From positions 1 through 64,000 of the forward strand of contig JAAXJC010000153.1 in NCBI GenBank assembly GCA_012270045.1: a stretch of 64,000 bases of DNA, in the 5' to 3' direction. A program made the position numbers and the translations under genes. Positions 8,419 to 17,351 of the stretch are shown here, piece by piece (within the stretch, counting starts at the first letter, position 1; each line of letters begins with the position of its first letter). Source of the stretch: Luminiphilus sp. GTDB taxonomy: Bacteria > Pseudomonadota > Gammaproteobacteria > Pseudomonadales > Halieaceae. Below the pieces are notes generated by a model, which saw only the letters and a list, made by a program, of their open reading frames with translations, ran no database searches and was not told where the DNA came from.

Positions 8419-8903
8419 TGCTGAGCGCAGCCCGACAGGACGGCATGGCGCCTGAGCTGGATACCCTGGCCAGGGAGGCCGAGGCTCTGGCCAGAGTACT
8501 TAACGCTTTGGAAGAGGAGCACGATGCTCTGGTGAGCAGCGATGCCCAGCGTCTGGAATCGGCGATTGCCGACAAAAACCAGGCCCTGGACGGCTATCTC
8601 TCGGCCAAATCGGCCCGGGAAGCCAACGGTCTGGACCAGAACCTGCGCAGCACGGTAGCCGAACATCCGCGCCTGAGTGCCGGACAGCGGGCCACCGGAC
8701 TGGAACTGGCCTCAGCCATTCACACCGCCGGCGAGAACTGCAAGGCCCTCAACCAGCGCAACGGCATGCTGATTTCAGCCCTGCGGGACAGGACCCAGCA
8801 GGCCATCAAAATCGTCCGGGGCGGAGAAGTTGGAGTCACCCTGTACGGCTCCCAAGGCAATGCCAATCCCGACGGCGGCAGCCGGGTGCTCGGTACCGCC
8901 TGA
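8418..8903 (+). CDS. flgN: flagellar export chaperone FlgN
   Basis: 161 aa, helical. FlgN is the cytosolic chaperone for FlgK and FlgL. The long amphipathic helices with EAEALARVLNALEEEHDALVSSD and the KNQALDGY segment fit the FlgN family, as does its place behind flgM with a TGATG coupling. Sequence conservation in this family is low, so the call rests partly on position. The C-terminal region with LYGSQGN and GGSRVLGTA resembles the family's tail. Confidence 0.87.
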   Translation: MLSAARQDGMAPELDTLAREAEALARVLNALEEEHDALVSSDAQRLESAIADKNQALDGYLSAKSAREANGLDQNLRSTVAEHPRLSAGQRATGLELASAIHTAGENCKALNQRNGMLISALRDRTQQAIKIVRGGEVGVTLYGSQGNANPDGGSRVLGTA

Positions 8904-9001
8904 GCCACCACACCCCCATTTCGGCACCCAGTCGCACCGGGGGCGGTGTCTTCCAGAACCGTTCGCCAGCGCACCGGGCATTTGTTGCTGTCTATTGCGA
9001 C

Positions 9002-9056
9002 AGCCGCGCGGCGGCTAACTCACTTACATGCAGACGACGCCCGGGCATGGGGCGTC
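9002..9056 (+). terminator. two GC hairpins downstream of flgN (weak terminator candidates)
   Basis: Two perfect short stems follow flgN: AGCCGC/GCGGCT with a 3-nt loop (9002-9016) and GACGCCC/GGGCGTC with a 7-nt loop (9036-9056). Neither is followed by a T run, so an intrinsic terminator is doubtful. They lie between flgN and the convergent DUF1653 gene, where termination is expected. Confidence 0.3.
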
Positions 9057-9181
9057 TAACCCCAGGGCCGCTGCCGCTAGAAACGCTACCGATGAACCGC
9101 TACCGATAGCACCGCTCTCGCGGGGGAAAGCCTTGTGCCCAACCCGAGCCTGACGTCTGGTCCCCAGACCTGACAGCGCCC

Positions 9182-9427
9182 TCACTCATCCGGGGCAACC
9201 AGCTCGAAGCGCCGCCGGCGCTCACCGTCCACCTCTACCCACTCGACAAACATGGCCAGGGGCCGTATCCATAAACCGCCCTCGCCGTACAGAGGTCGAT
9301 AGACCACGTGGTCTTCCTCGGTTTCGCTGTGTCGTGCCACGCCCAGCACCTGGTATTCGGGGCCCTTGTAGTGCCGGTAGCGCCCGGGGGGCGGGGCCTC
9401 AGGATTACTGCCTTGCGGCTTATTCAT
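9182..9427 (-). CDS. DUF1653 family protein
   Basis: 81 aa. The DUF1653 pattern GRYRHYKGPEYQVLGVARHSE followed by VVYRPLYGEGGLWIRPLAMF fills nearly the whole protein. The function of the family is not known to me. Its start ATG overlaps the rdgC stop by 4 nt (ATGA), so the two are almost certainly co-expressed. No signal peptide or membrane segment; probably cytosolic. Confidence 0.88.
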   Translation of the reverse strand: MNKPQGSNPEAPPPGRYRHYKGPEYQVLGVARHSETEEDHVVYRPLYGEGGLWIRPLAMFVEWVEVDGERRRRFELVAPDE

Positions 9428-10326
9428 TGCTCCAGACCTCCGAAAGCCTTTAACAGGGCCTGCCAGAGCTCGCCTACGGCCTCACTCATCAGCAGAAAAT
9501 CCGCATCCCGACGGGCCAGCGGGTCCTCCTTCAGGTCATCGTGGGCCCCGGTCAACGCCTCGGCAAATTTCAGGCGGCGTATGACCAGATCCGCCCCCAG
9601 CACAAATTCGAGCCGATCCTGCCAGTTAAGGGCCAGGCGCTGCACCTGCTTGCCGGACTCGATGTGGGCACGGATCTCATCGCAGTCCAACAGCATGCTG
9701 CGGGCCCTGACGACGCCCCCCTCTTCCCCGGGCTCGACAAAATCCGCCTCGGTGCCCAGCTCCAGGCCGTCGGGCAGCTGGTTGTGCAGCAACCATTCGG
9801 ACATGACCACCGCCGGGCTCTTTCGGGTCACCGGCAGCTCTGCCGGCAAACTGCCCAGTGCGTCGCGCAGGACCGACAACAGGTCCTCGGCCCGGGGGGC
9901 ACTGGCCTGGTTAACCCAGAGCCAGCCATCCCGCTCGGCCAGCAGGGCCTCGATGTCCCGGGCCCGGGTAAAGGCACGGGGCATCAGATCCTGGGTGACC
10001 TCATCGGTCAGTTGCATGCGCTCCTTACGGTGCACCCGGCGCGCCTCAGCCGCCTGTATCTGGGCCACGCGGTTGGCAACCTCGTCCCTGATCACCGAGG
10101 GTGGCAGTAACTTTTCTTCCCGTTTAAGCCGCAGCAACCACCAGGGACCGGCGGCGTGGACCAGTGCCTCGGCACTGTCGTCAAGGGCACCCACCCAGCC
10201 GCTGCTCTGGGGCTGGGCCGGGAGACAGGGTGTGAAGGGGCGGCGGCTGAGGCGTGAGGCCAGCGCCTCCGCATCCAGACCCAACCGCTCGGGCAGGCGG
10301 AAGGCGCGTAGATTTCGAAACCACAT
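9424..10326 (-). CDS. rdgC: recombination-associated protein RdgC
   Basis: 300 aa. RdgC is a ring-shaped DNA-binding protein that restrains RecA-mediated strand exchange. The start is set at the ATG at 10326 because RdgC proteins begin MWFRNL and a GGA lies 8 nt upstream; a TTG seven codons earlier is unlikely. Family blocks visible are KREEKLLPPSVIRDEV, RAFTRARDIEALL and the C-terminal DRLEFVLGADLVIRRLKF. Length is normal. Confidence 0.95.
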   Translation of the reverse strand: MWFRNLRAFRLPERLGLDAEALASRLSRRPFTPCLPAQPQSSGWVGALDDSAEALVHAAGPWWLLRLKREEKLLPPSVIRDEVANRVAQIQAAEARRVHRKERMQLTDEVTQDLMPRAFTRARDIEALLAERDGWLWVNQASAPRAEDLLSVLRDALGSLPAELPVTRKSPAVVMSEWLLHNQLPDGLELGTEADFVEPGEEGGVVRARSMLLDCDEIRAHIESGKQVQRLALNWQDRLEFVLGADLVIRRLKFAEALTGAHDDLKEDPLARRDADFLLMSEAVGELWQALLKAFGGLEQ

Positions 10327-10526
10327 AGAAATGTCCAGGGTGTGCAATGACTAAAAACGGGGCCACCGGTAGGCCGGCGGGCCGCGCAGTCTAACGTGAT
10401 CACGCCGGGAAAAGTTGCCCGGGCAGAAAATTTGTTGCCCTCAGTGCCACAGCCCGAGCCGGGGGGCCATAATGGGTGCTACGAAACCCGACACCAGCAA
10501 GGGGCTGCCCAGCCCGGAGAAGCACC

Positions 10527-10967
10527 ATGAAATTCCTGCACACCATGATCCGCGCAAGCAATCTCGATGACACCCTGGATTTCTTCTGCAACAAACTAGG
10601 ACTGCAGGAGGTCAACCGATACGACAGCGACGCCGGCCGCTTTACCCTGGTGTTCCTGGCGGCACCCCAGGATGTAGAGCGCGCCCGGGAGGACCAGGCG
10701 CCGCTGGTGGAAATTACCTACAACTGGGACCCGGAGGCCTATGATGGCGGGCGCAACTTCGGCCACCTCGCCTACCGGGTCGACGATATTTACGCCATCT
10801 GCCAACAGCTGATGGATAGCGGCGTGACCATCAATCGCCCACCCAGGGATGGGCGCATGGCTTTTGTGCGCTCACCGGATGGTATCTCGGTGGAATTGCT
10901 GCAAGCCGGGGAGGCCATGGCACCGGCAGAGCCCTGGGCGTCAATGGAAAACACCGGAACCTGGTAG
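10527..10967 (+). CDS. gloA: glyoxalase I family protein (lactoylglutathione lyase-like)
   Basis: 146 aa, one vicinal-oxygen-chelate domain pair. The start MKFLHTMIRA is that of glyoxalase I, which turns the glutathione hemithioacetal of methylglyoxal into lactoylglutathione. Four metal ligands are in place: His5, Glu62 (VEITYNW), His80 (FGHLAYRVDD) and Glu123 (SVELLQ). The ATG at 10527 follows GGAGAAG. Paralogues with the same ligands exist in many proteobacteria, so the exact substrate is less certain than the fold. Confidence 0.82.
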   Translation: MKFLHTMIRASNLDDTLDFFCNKLGLQEVNRYDSDAGRFTLVFLAAPQDVERAREDQAPLVEITYNWDPEAYDGGRNFGHLAYRVDDIYAICQQLMDSGVTINRPPRDGRMAFVRSPDGISVELLQAGEAMAPAEPWASMENTGTW

Positions 10968-11082
10968 ACCCCTGGCACTATTGCAACAGGGCAACAGGGC
11001 GAGAACCGGGGTTCGGTGATTCCAAGACCAATGGTCCCTGAGCACGGCAGACCCCGGTGCCGGGGTCAGCAGGAAATGGAAT

Positions 11083-11787
11083 TCAAGCGTGCAGGAAATC
11101 CAGCATCCAGCGCGCCACTCGCACCCCCTGATGCTCCAGCGTGTCCAGACTGGCCATGCCCTGCGCAACCCGCTCCTCGCCGATCATTTCCCGGCGATAG
11201 GTCATGATTTCCCGGGAATACTCGGGGATGAACTCCGGGTGCCCCTGGAATGTAAGTATGTGCTCACCAATCCTGAAGCCCGCAATATCACAATGGTCAT
11301 TTCGAGCTATCACCCGGGCTCCCTCGGGCGCCAGCATCACCTGGTCCTGGTGGGAGGCGAGCAGCTGCAGATCGGCGCCCTCACCATCGGCCAGCAACTG
11401 GCTATCAGACACGCCATAGACCTGGACACCACAACCCCAGCCTTCGCTGGATTTGTCCACCAGTCCGCCCAGGGCCCGGGCCACCAGCTGGTGCCCAAAA
11501 CAAATGCCCACCAGCTTGCAGCGTGCGAGGTGGGCATGGCGAACAAAGTCCTCCAGGCCACGAATCCAGGGCTTGTCATCGTAGACGCTGCTCTTGCTGC
11601 CGGTAATGATGAAGCCGTCAACGGCGGACAGGTCGTCAGGCAACTCCCCCGCCTCGGCATCCCAGGTCTGGAACTCCAGTGACGGGTCCACCTGTCGCAG
11701 CAGGACTTCAAACATGTCGGGGTATTCACCGAACCGCCCCACCCACTCGGGGCGCACGGTATCGGTCTTCAAAATTCCTATTGTCAT
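11083..11787 (-). CDS. class I glutamine amidotransferase (GMP-synthase-like)
   Basis: 234 aa, a stand-alone glutamine amidotransferase domain of the COG0518 type. The catalytic nucleophile is Cys96 in VGICFGHQ; the partners are His183 and Glu185 in FQGHPEF. The start at 11787 gives MTIGILKTD, the beta strand that opens this fold; longer reading upstream is GC-rich and unconserved. The synthetase partner is not adjacent, so the acceptor is unknown. Proteins of this group are found near polyamine or amino-acid genes in other bacteria, but nothing here indicates that. Confidence 0.85.
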   Translation of the reverse strand: MTIGILKTDTVRPEWVGRFGEYPDMFEVLLRQVDPSLEFQTWDAEAGELPDDLSAVDGFIITGSKSSVYDDKPWIRGLEDFVRHAHLARCKLVGICFGHQLVARALGGLVDKSSEGWGCGVQVYGVSDSQLLADGEGADLQLLASHQDQVMLAPEGARVIARNDHCDIAGFRIGEHILTFQGHPEFIPEYSREIMTYRREMIGEERVAQGMASLDTLEHQGVRVARWMLDFLHA

Positions 11788-12118
11788 TGTTGCCGCTACC
11801 TCACCGTAGCCTGTCAGTCGCCGTTCAGGGCCGGCCAGTGTACCTGAAGCGGCGCGACCGGTTGCTATCCCCTGGGGCCGGCTTCGTGGGCTCCAGAAGC
11901 CCGGTCCGGGGGCAGCGGCAAGCCGAGTTCGGTCCCCGGACAGTCCCCGGAGCAGGATACGGGACATGAATTGCTGCACTTGGGGTACATACCCGGGTCC
12001 CCGGCTTCGCTAAAATACCCGCCATGAACAGAGCAGCTGAAATACCCCGGATGGGAATGCAACCGAATACCACAGCACCTGGCACCCCCGTTCTGATCCT
12101 CAGCGCCGGTTCCAGGTT
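11788..12118. other. gap between amidotransferase and octaheme gene
   Basis: 331 bp between divergent genes. TAAAAT at 12011-12016 could be a -10 box for the cytochrome gene but I find no matching -35 at normal spacing. A 33-codon open frame runs from ATG 12024 to TGA 12123-12125, ending just inside the cytochrome gene start; it has no Shine-Dalgarno. The remainder is GC-rich without recognisable structure. Confidence 0.4.
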
Positions 12119-14362
12119 GTGGTGATTGCCAAGCTGCTCAGGCCGCTGCTGGTCACCGCTACCGGCTTCTGGTTGCTGGCCAGTCACCCCTTGGCCCAGG
12201 GCGCCAACGGCTACATTGGCAGCGAAGCTTGCGCCGGCTGTCACCAGCAATCCTACGGAGACTGGCTGGGCTCCCACCACGACCTGGCCATGCAGAAGGC
12301 CACCCCGGACACCGTGCTGGGGGATTTTGCCGATGCCACCTTCGATTACGCGGGCATCACGTCCACTTTCTATCGCAAGGGCGATGCCTTTTGGGTGCGC
12401 ACCGACAACGCCGCGGGCAAACTGGAAGACTTCCCGGTGCAGTGGGTGTTCGGGGTCTACCCCCTGCAGCAGGTCCTGCTGCCAACGGGTCAGGGGCGAC
12501 TGCAGGCCCTGACCATCGCCTGGGATGCTCGCCCGGCCGCGGAGGGTGGCCAGCGCTGGTATCACCTTTATCCCGACGACGCCATTACCGCCGGCGACCC
12601 CCTGCACTGGACCGGCCCCTACCAGAACTGGAACACCCGCTGTGCTGAATGCCACAGCACCAATGTCAAAAAGAACTACCTCGCGGGCGAACATCGCTTT
12701 GACACCCGGTGGGATGAGGAGGATGTGGGCTGCGAGGCCTGCCACGGCCCCGGGGCCCAGCATGCCGACCTGGCCAAACGGCAGGCCCTGGCCGATGCCC
12801 TGCACGGCGGCTTTGAAATGTCCCTGGCCGCCCGGGGCCAGTGGGCCTGGAGCGAAAACGCCAGCATCGCGGCCCGCACGAGCGCCCTGGAAGACAACAC
12901 CCAGATCGATAACTGCGCCCGCTGCCACGCCCGTCGCAGTACCCTGGGGGACTACCATTACGGCGCCGACCTGCTGGATACCCACCGACTGGCGCTGATT
13001 GAATCACCCCTGTACTGGCCCGACGGACAGATTCGGGATGAAGTCTATGTCTACGGCTCCTTCGTCCAGAGCAAGATGCACCAGGCGGGTGTGGTCTGCG
13101 CCAACTGCCACAACCCTCACAGCAACCAGCTGGTCGCCGAGGGCAACGGCGTCTGTAGCCAGTGCCACCTGCCCAGCACCTATGACAACCCCTCCCACCA
13201 CCGACACAAAGTCGCCAGTACCGGCGCCCAGTGCGTCGAGTGCCATATGCCGTCCCAGGTTTACATGGGGGTCGATGCCCGCCGGGATCACAGCATGCGC
13301 ATTCCACGGCCCGACCTGTCGCTGATGACCGGCAGTCCGAACGCCTGCACCGCATGCCATGAAGAAAAATCCGACAGCTGGGCACTGGATGCACTGCGCG
13401 ACTGGGGAGTGCGTTTGGACAGCCCCCGGCGGCACCCCGCCATGGCCCTGCAACGTGCCGAGGCCCAGGATATCCGCAGCCTGCCGTCACTGAAGGCGAT
13501 CATCGACGACCCGGGCGCGACCACGCTGCTCCGTGCCTCCGCCCTTGAGCGTTACGGGGACCTGGCACCGCCAGATTTGGCCCAGACCGCGGGCATGCTG
13601 CTGGGGTCATCGGACAGCCTGGTGCGCAGCAGTGCCGTACGGGCCTGCGCTGCACTGCCACCCCAACAGCGCTACCTGATGCTGCGCGCCCTGATCCGGG
13701 ATCCGGTGCTGGCTGTGCGCCTCGCTGTCGCCGAACAGCTCGCTGACACACCACTGCAGGAACTGCGTGCCCAGGACCTGCCGCCGCTGATGGCGTTGTT
13801 TGATGAGTACCAGCGGGTATTGGCAGAGCACGCCGACATGCCCTCCATACAGCTGCAGCTGGCCAATTTCTGGCTGGCACGGGGAGACGTGGCGCAGGCC
13901 GAAGCGGCGCTTAGGGAAGCCCTGTTGCTGAACCCCCAATACGAGGCCGCCGTGGTCAACCTGGCGGACCTGCTACGGGCCGAGGGTCGGGACAAGGAAG
14001 CCCGGTCGCTGCTGACCGCCGGCATCAAGGCGTCACCGGCACCGGGCACACTGCACCACGCCCTGGGCCTGCTGGAGATACGGGCCGGAAATATCGACGC
14101 AGCGGTAGCACAACTGGCACTGGCAGCGGAGCTGGAAAGTGAGGGCTCACGGCACCGCTATGTCTACGCCATAGCCCTACACGATACCGGCAAGCCCGCC
14201 GAAGCCCTGGCCCTGCTGGAGCAACTGAATCAGGATCGTCCGGGAAATCCCGAGGTGCTGTCCGCACTGGTCAGCTACGCAGGCGAAATGGGGGACGTGG
14301 CCAAACAGGGCCGCTACCAGGGCCAGCTACAGGGCGTCGCCCAGGCGGCCGGGCTGCGCTGA
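12119..14362 (+). CDS. octaheme c-type cytochrome with HEAT/TPR C-terminus
   Basis: 747 aa. A signal peptide (about residues 1-28) is followed by eight CxxCH heme-binding motifs at residues 38, 175, 205, 266, 327, 346, 372 and 410. Extra conserved-looking His residues (HH at 52-53, HRH at 361-363) may be axial ligands. About residues 430-560 look like HEAT-type helices (short helical units with ALERYGD and VRSSAVRACAALP). About 575-740 are TPR units (LQLANFWLARGDVAQAEAALREALLLNP and repeats). It should be periplasmic or outer-membrane associated. Domain order is like uncharacterised multiheme-TPR proteins of marine bacteria; I cannot assign a substrate. Translation starts at one of two adjacent GTG codons (12119 or 12122). 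Confidence 0.85.
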   Translation: MVIAKLLRPLLVTATGFWLLASHPLAQGANGYIGSEACAGCHQQSYGDWLGSHHDLAMQKATPDTVLGDFADATFDYAGITSTFYRKGDAFWVRTDNAAGKLEDFPVQWVFGVYPLQQVLLPTGQGRLQALTIAWDARPAAEGGQRWYHLYPDDAITAGDPLHWTGPYQNWNTRCAECHSTNVKKNYLAGEHRFDTRWDEEDVGCEACHGPGAQHADLAKRQALADALHGGFEMSLAARGQWAWSENASIAARTSALEDNTQIDNCARCHARRSTLGDYHYGADLLDTHRLALIESPLYWPDGQIRDEVYVYGSFVQSKMHQAGVVCANCHNPHSNQLVAEGNGVCSQCHLPSTYDNPSHHRHKVASTGAQCVECHMPSQVYMGVDARRDHSMRIPRPDLSLMTGSPNACTACHEEKSDSWALDALRDWGVRLDSPRRHPAMALQRAEAQDIRSLPSLKAIIDDPGATTLLRASALERYGDLAPPDLAQTAGMLLGSSDSLVRSSAVRACAALPPQQRYLMLRALIRDPVLAVRLAVAEQLADTPLQELRAQDLPPLMALFDEYQRVLAEHADMPSIQLQLANFWLARGDVAQAEAALREALLLNPQYEAAVVNLADLLRAEGRDKEARSLLTAGIKASPAPGTLHHALGLLEIRAGNIDAAVAQLALAAELESEGSRHRYVYAIALHDTGKPAEALALLEQLNQDRPGNPEVLSALVSYAGEMGDVAKQGRYQGQLQGVAQAAGLR

Positions 14363-14755
14363 GAGCCCTTTGTTGGCCGACATGGGTGGCGGACACTGGA
14401 AGGCGGCTGCTTGCTTCCCTTGAGGGTTGCCTGTTTTCCTGCGCTTAGGTTTCTCAGCGGTGTTGCGCTGACGGTTTTGCATCACCCAACGCCAAGTGCA
14501 CCGTGCTGGTTTTTGTTAAGTGCTGGCTTTGGCTTGGGGCGGGCTCCGGACTTTCTGTGAAGGCGGCGTCGCCTCTGCCCGAAGACTCTATACCGAGAGT
14601 GGCTGGGCGCTCTCTCCAGCTCTTGGTTAAACGTTTTCCTCAGGCCTTGGCTGAGGACTCTCTCCAGGTATTGGCTGAGGACTCTCTCCAGATATTAGCT
14701 GAGGGCTCTCTTCAGGTCTTGGCTGAAAGCCCTTTCCCGGCCTCTGCTGCAGGCG
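14363..14755. other. gap between octaheme gene and yceI, with tandem repeats
   Basis: 393 bp between convergent genes. The left half is slightly T-richer than its surroundings and shows nothing I can name. The right half holds a 24-bp tandem repeat (annotated separately). An open plus-strand frame from GTG 14503 to 14811 spans the repeat and would encode 102 aa, but it has no Shine-Dalgarno and its end overlaps yceI, so it is not called as a gene. Confidence 0.5.
14617..14736 (+). repeat. 24-bp tandem repeat, five units
   Basis: Four clear units begin with CAG at 14641, 14665, 14689 and 14713, of the type CAGGTATTGGCTGAGGACTC plus TCTC. A fifth, degenerate unit precedes them at 14617-14640. 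Units differ at a few positions. In the plus-strand frame each unit gives an eight-residue repeat, Q-x-L-A-E-D-S-L, with conservative A/V/I changes at the second position. Confidence 0.85.
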
Positions 14756-15364
14756 CTATTTTTTCTTCTGCAGTCTCAGGTCCACAGATACCGGCACAGC
14801 ACTTGAAATAGCCTGTAGCCCGGCAATCTCGCGCAGGGCTTCGACCCCTCCGTCCAGACCAAAATCCCCAGCGGAAATCAGGATGGGCTTTACCGTGCTG
14901 ACCCAGGCCCTGTTGCCCACAGACACGATGCTCACGTGGGCTTCCACCTCCGCCTCGACGCCGTGCAATGACAGCTTCATGGGCTTGATAATCTGCAGCG
15001 GTGCTCCCGAGTTGACCTGGGCCAACTCCTCGGCCCCAAACTGGGCCGTGATGGTGGCCTTGGGATAGCGGGCAACCTCAAAAAACAGGTCGCGCATGCG
15101 CTGGTTGCGGAGCTCAACCTGGGTCTCCACCGAACTGAGGTCAATGCTGATGGCCACCTCGCCCTTCTTGTTCACGCTGCCGGTGACACCGGTAAAGACA
15201 TTGGTTTCCGCAATGGCGTTGTTTTTGATGGAGACGTAACTCACCCTGGAGGAGTTGCGCAATTCCCAATCAGCGTGGGCAAGCCCGGATACAGTCAGGA
15301 GCGCGGGCAGCAACAGCGCCGCGGCGCCGACTCTGAAACGGCATGGTCTGGGACGGGATAGCAT
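14756..15364 (-). CDS. YceI family periplasmic protein
   Basis: 202 aa, lipocalin-like YceI domain that in homologues binds isoprenoid-type lipids. The start at 15364 is supported by AGGAG 9 nt upstream and opens a signal peptide (about residues 1-31, ending GLAHA). The mature protein shows the family features VSYVSIKNN, VTGSVNKKGEVAISIDLSSVET and MRDLFFEVARYPKATI. Position next to parE is not informative. The ligand is not predictable from sequence alone. Confidence 0.88.
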   Translation of the reverse strand: MLSRPRPCRFRVGAAALLLPALLTVSGLAHADWELRNSSRVSYVSIKNNAIAETNVFTGVTGSVNKKGEVAISIDLSSVETQVELRNQRMRDLFFEVARYPKATITAQFGAEELAQVNSGAPLQIIKPMKLSLHGVEAEVEAHVSIVSVGNRAWVSTVKPILISAGDFGLDGGVEALREIAGLQAISSAVPVSVDLRLQKKK

Positions 15365-15399
15365 GGCCAAATCTCCTGTGACGGAGCCGCTATGTTGAT

Positions 15400-17289
15400 T
15401 CAAACGGGGACGTCCGCCAAGTCCCCCTTGGATTCCAGCCACGCCTTGCGGTCCCCCGCGCGTTTTTTGGCCAGCAGCATATCGAAGGTGCTGTGGGTGT
15501 CGGCGTCGGTATCGAGGACCAGCTGCACCAATCGACGGGTATCCGGGTCCATGGTGGTCTCCCGCAGCTGGGCCGGGTTCATCTCACCGAGACCCTTGAA
15601 CCGTTGCACATTGGGTTTGGCACGCTTGTTTTCCGCCGCCAGGCGCTCGAGGATGCCGTTGCGCTCTGAATCATCGAGGGCGTAGTACACCTCCTTTCCG
15701 GCATCGATGCGGTATAGGGGAGGCATGGCGACAAAAACATGCCCGGCACGCACCAGGGGCTGGAAATGCCGCAGGAACAGGGCGCAGATCAGGGTGGCGA
15801 TGTGCAGGCCGTCGGAGTCGGCATCGGCGAGTATGCAGATCTTGTGATAGCGCAGCCCGGTCAGGTCATCGCTGGCCGGATCGATGCCCAGGGCCACTGA
15901 TATGTTGTGCACTTCCGCCGAGGCCAGTATTTCCTGGGCATCCACTTCCCAGGTATTCAGTATTTTCCCCCGCAGGGGCAGTATCGCCTGGAACTCGCGG
16001 TTCCGTGCCTGCTTGGCGGATCCCCCCGCGGAGTCGCCCTCCACCAGGAACAACTCCCCCTGGGCGGGGTCCTCGGAAGTGCAATCGGCCAGCTTGCCGG
16101 GCAGGGCTGGGCCCGATGCCACTTTTTTGCGCACCACCTTCTTGGCGCTGCGCAGGCGTGCCTGGGCCCGGTTAATACACAGCTCTGCCAGCAGCTCCGC
16201 CTCGTGGGTGTGCTGGTTCAGCCACAGGCTGAAGGCGTCCTTGGCGACACCGGATACAAACCCCGCCGCTTCCCGGGACGACAGCCGCTCCTTGGTTTGA
16301 CCGGAAAATTGGGGGTCCTGGAGCTTTGACGACAGGATAAAACAGCAGCGATCCCAGACATCTTCCGCGGTCAGCTTGACCCCCCGGGGCAGCAGGTTGC
16401 GCAGCTCGCAGAATTCCCGCAGGGCGTCGAGCAGGCCGGAGCGCAGTCCGTTGACATGGGTGCCCCCCTGGGCCGTGGGGATCAGGTTGACATAGGACTC
16501 GGCGACCACGTCGCCGCCCTCGGGCAGCCACTGTATGGCCCAGTCGACGGCCTCAGTCTCGCCCTCGAAATGATAGGTAAAGGGTTTTTCCGGGATCACT
16601 GGAAAATCGATGGTGGCATCGGCCAGGTAGTCAGCAATGCCGTCCTCGTAGAACCACTCGGTTTTTTCACCCTTTTTTTCGTCCAGCAAGGTCACCCGCA
16701 AACCCGGGCACAGCACCGCCTTGGCGCGCAGTACGTGCACCAGCCTGGGCAGGGAAAAATTGGGGGAATCAAAGTACTGGGGATCGGGCTGGAAGCGAAT
16801 CAGGGTGCCGGTGTTGCGCTTGCCACAGCTGCCGGTCACTTCCAGGTCGGCGACCTTCTCGCCCCCCTCAAAGGCCATGGCGTAGACATTGCCATCCCGT
16901 TTGATGGTGACGTCCAACCGGCTCGCCAGGGCGTTGACCACCGATACGCCGACACCATGCAGGCCACCACTGAACTGGTAGTTCTTGTCGGAGAATTTGC
17001 CCCCGGCATGGAGGGTCGACAGGATTACTTCAACACCCGGCAGTTTCTGCACGGGGTGCAGGTCCACCGGCATGCCCCGGCCGTTATCCTGGATGCTGAC
17101 ACCGCCATCGCTGTGCAGTATCACGTCAATGCGGTCGGCGTGGCCCTCGATGGCCTCGTCGACCGAGTTATCAATGACCTCCTGGGCCAGATGATTTGGA
17201 CGCGTGGTGTCGGTGTACATCCCCGGGCGCTTGCGCACCGGTTCGAGGCCGGTCAGGACCTCAATGGCATCGGCGTTGTATTGACTCAT
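15400..17289 (-). CDS. parE: DNA topoisomerase IV subunit B
   Basis: 629 aa, normal ParE length. With ParC it decatenates daughter chromosomes using ATP. The GHKL ATPase motifs are present (EVIDNSVDEA, IQDNGRGMP, GGLHGVGVSV). The TOPRIM motifs follow at about residue 410-505 (LVEGDSAGGSAKQAR, then DADSDGLHI). QAILPLRGKILN and the C-terminal RFKGLGEMNPAQLRETTMDP are typical. It lies downstream of cpdA, as in other gammaproteobacteria, although the esterase gene yqiA that often sits between them is missing. Confidence 0.97.
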   Translation of the reverse strand: MSQYNADAIEVLTGLEPVRKRPGMYTDTTRPNHLAQEVIDNSVDEAIEGHADRIDVILHSDGGVSIQDNGRGMPVDLHPVQKLPGVEVILSTLHAGGKFSDKNYQFSGGLHGVGVSVVNALASRLDVTIKRDGNVYAMAFEGGEKVADLEVTGSCGKRNTGTLIRFQPDPQYFDSPNFSLPRLVHVLRAKAVLCPGLRVTLLDEKKGEKTEWFYEDGIADYLADATIDFPVIPEKPFTYHFEGETEAVDWAIQWLPEGGDVVAESYVNLIPTAQGGTHVNGLRSGLLDALREFCELRNLLPRGVKLTAEDVWDRCCFILSSKLQDPQFSGQTKERLSSREAAGFVSGVAKDAFSLWLNQHTHEAELLAELCINRAQARLRSAKKVVRKKVASGPALPGKLADCTSEDPAQGELFLVEGDSAGGSAKQARNREFQAILPLRGKILNTWEVDAQEILASAEVHNISVALGIDPASDDLTGLRYHKICILADADSDGLHIATLICALFLRHFQPLVRAGHVFVAMPPLYRIDAGKEVYYALDDSERNGILERLAAENKRAKPNVQRFKGLGEMNPAQLRETTMDPDTRRLVQLVLDTDADTHSTFDMLLAKKRAGDRKAWLESKGDLADVPV

Positions 17290-17351
17290 TAAGTACTCAT
17301 TTAACGTGACTTACTGGCTGTGGCGGGCAGACGGGCCCACACGGTCCAAGG

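Noticed and set aside
9424..10347. Longer RdgC start at TTG 10347
   Set aside because: RdgC proteins begin MWFRNL, which corresponds to the ATG at 10326 with a ribosome site; the extra seven codons are not conserved.
14503..14811. 102-codon plus-strand frame across the tandem repeat
   Set aside because: No Shine-Dalgarno, GTG start, no recognised domain, and the end overlaps yceI on the other strand. Kept as a finding, not a gene.
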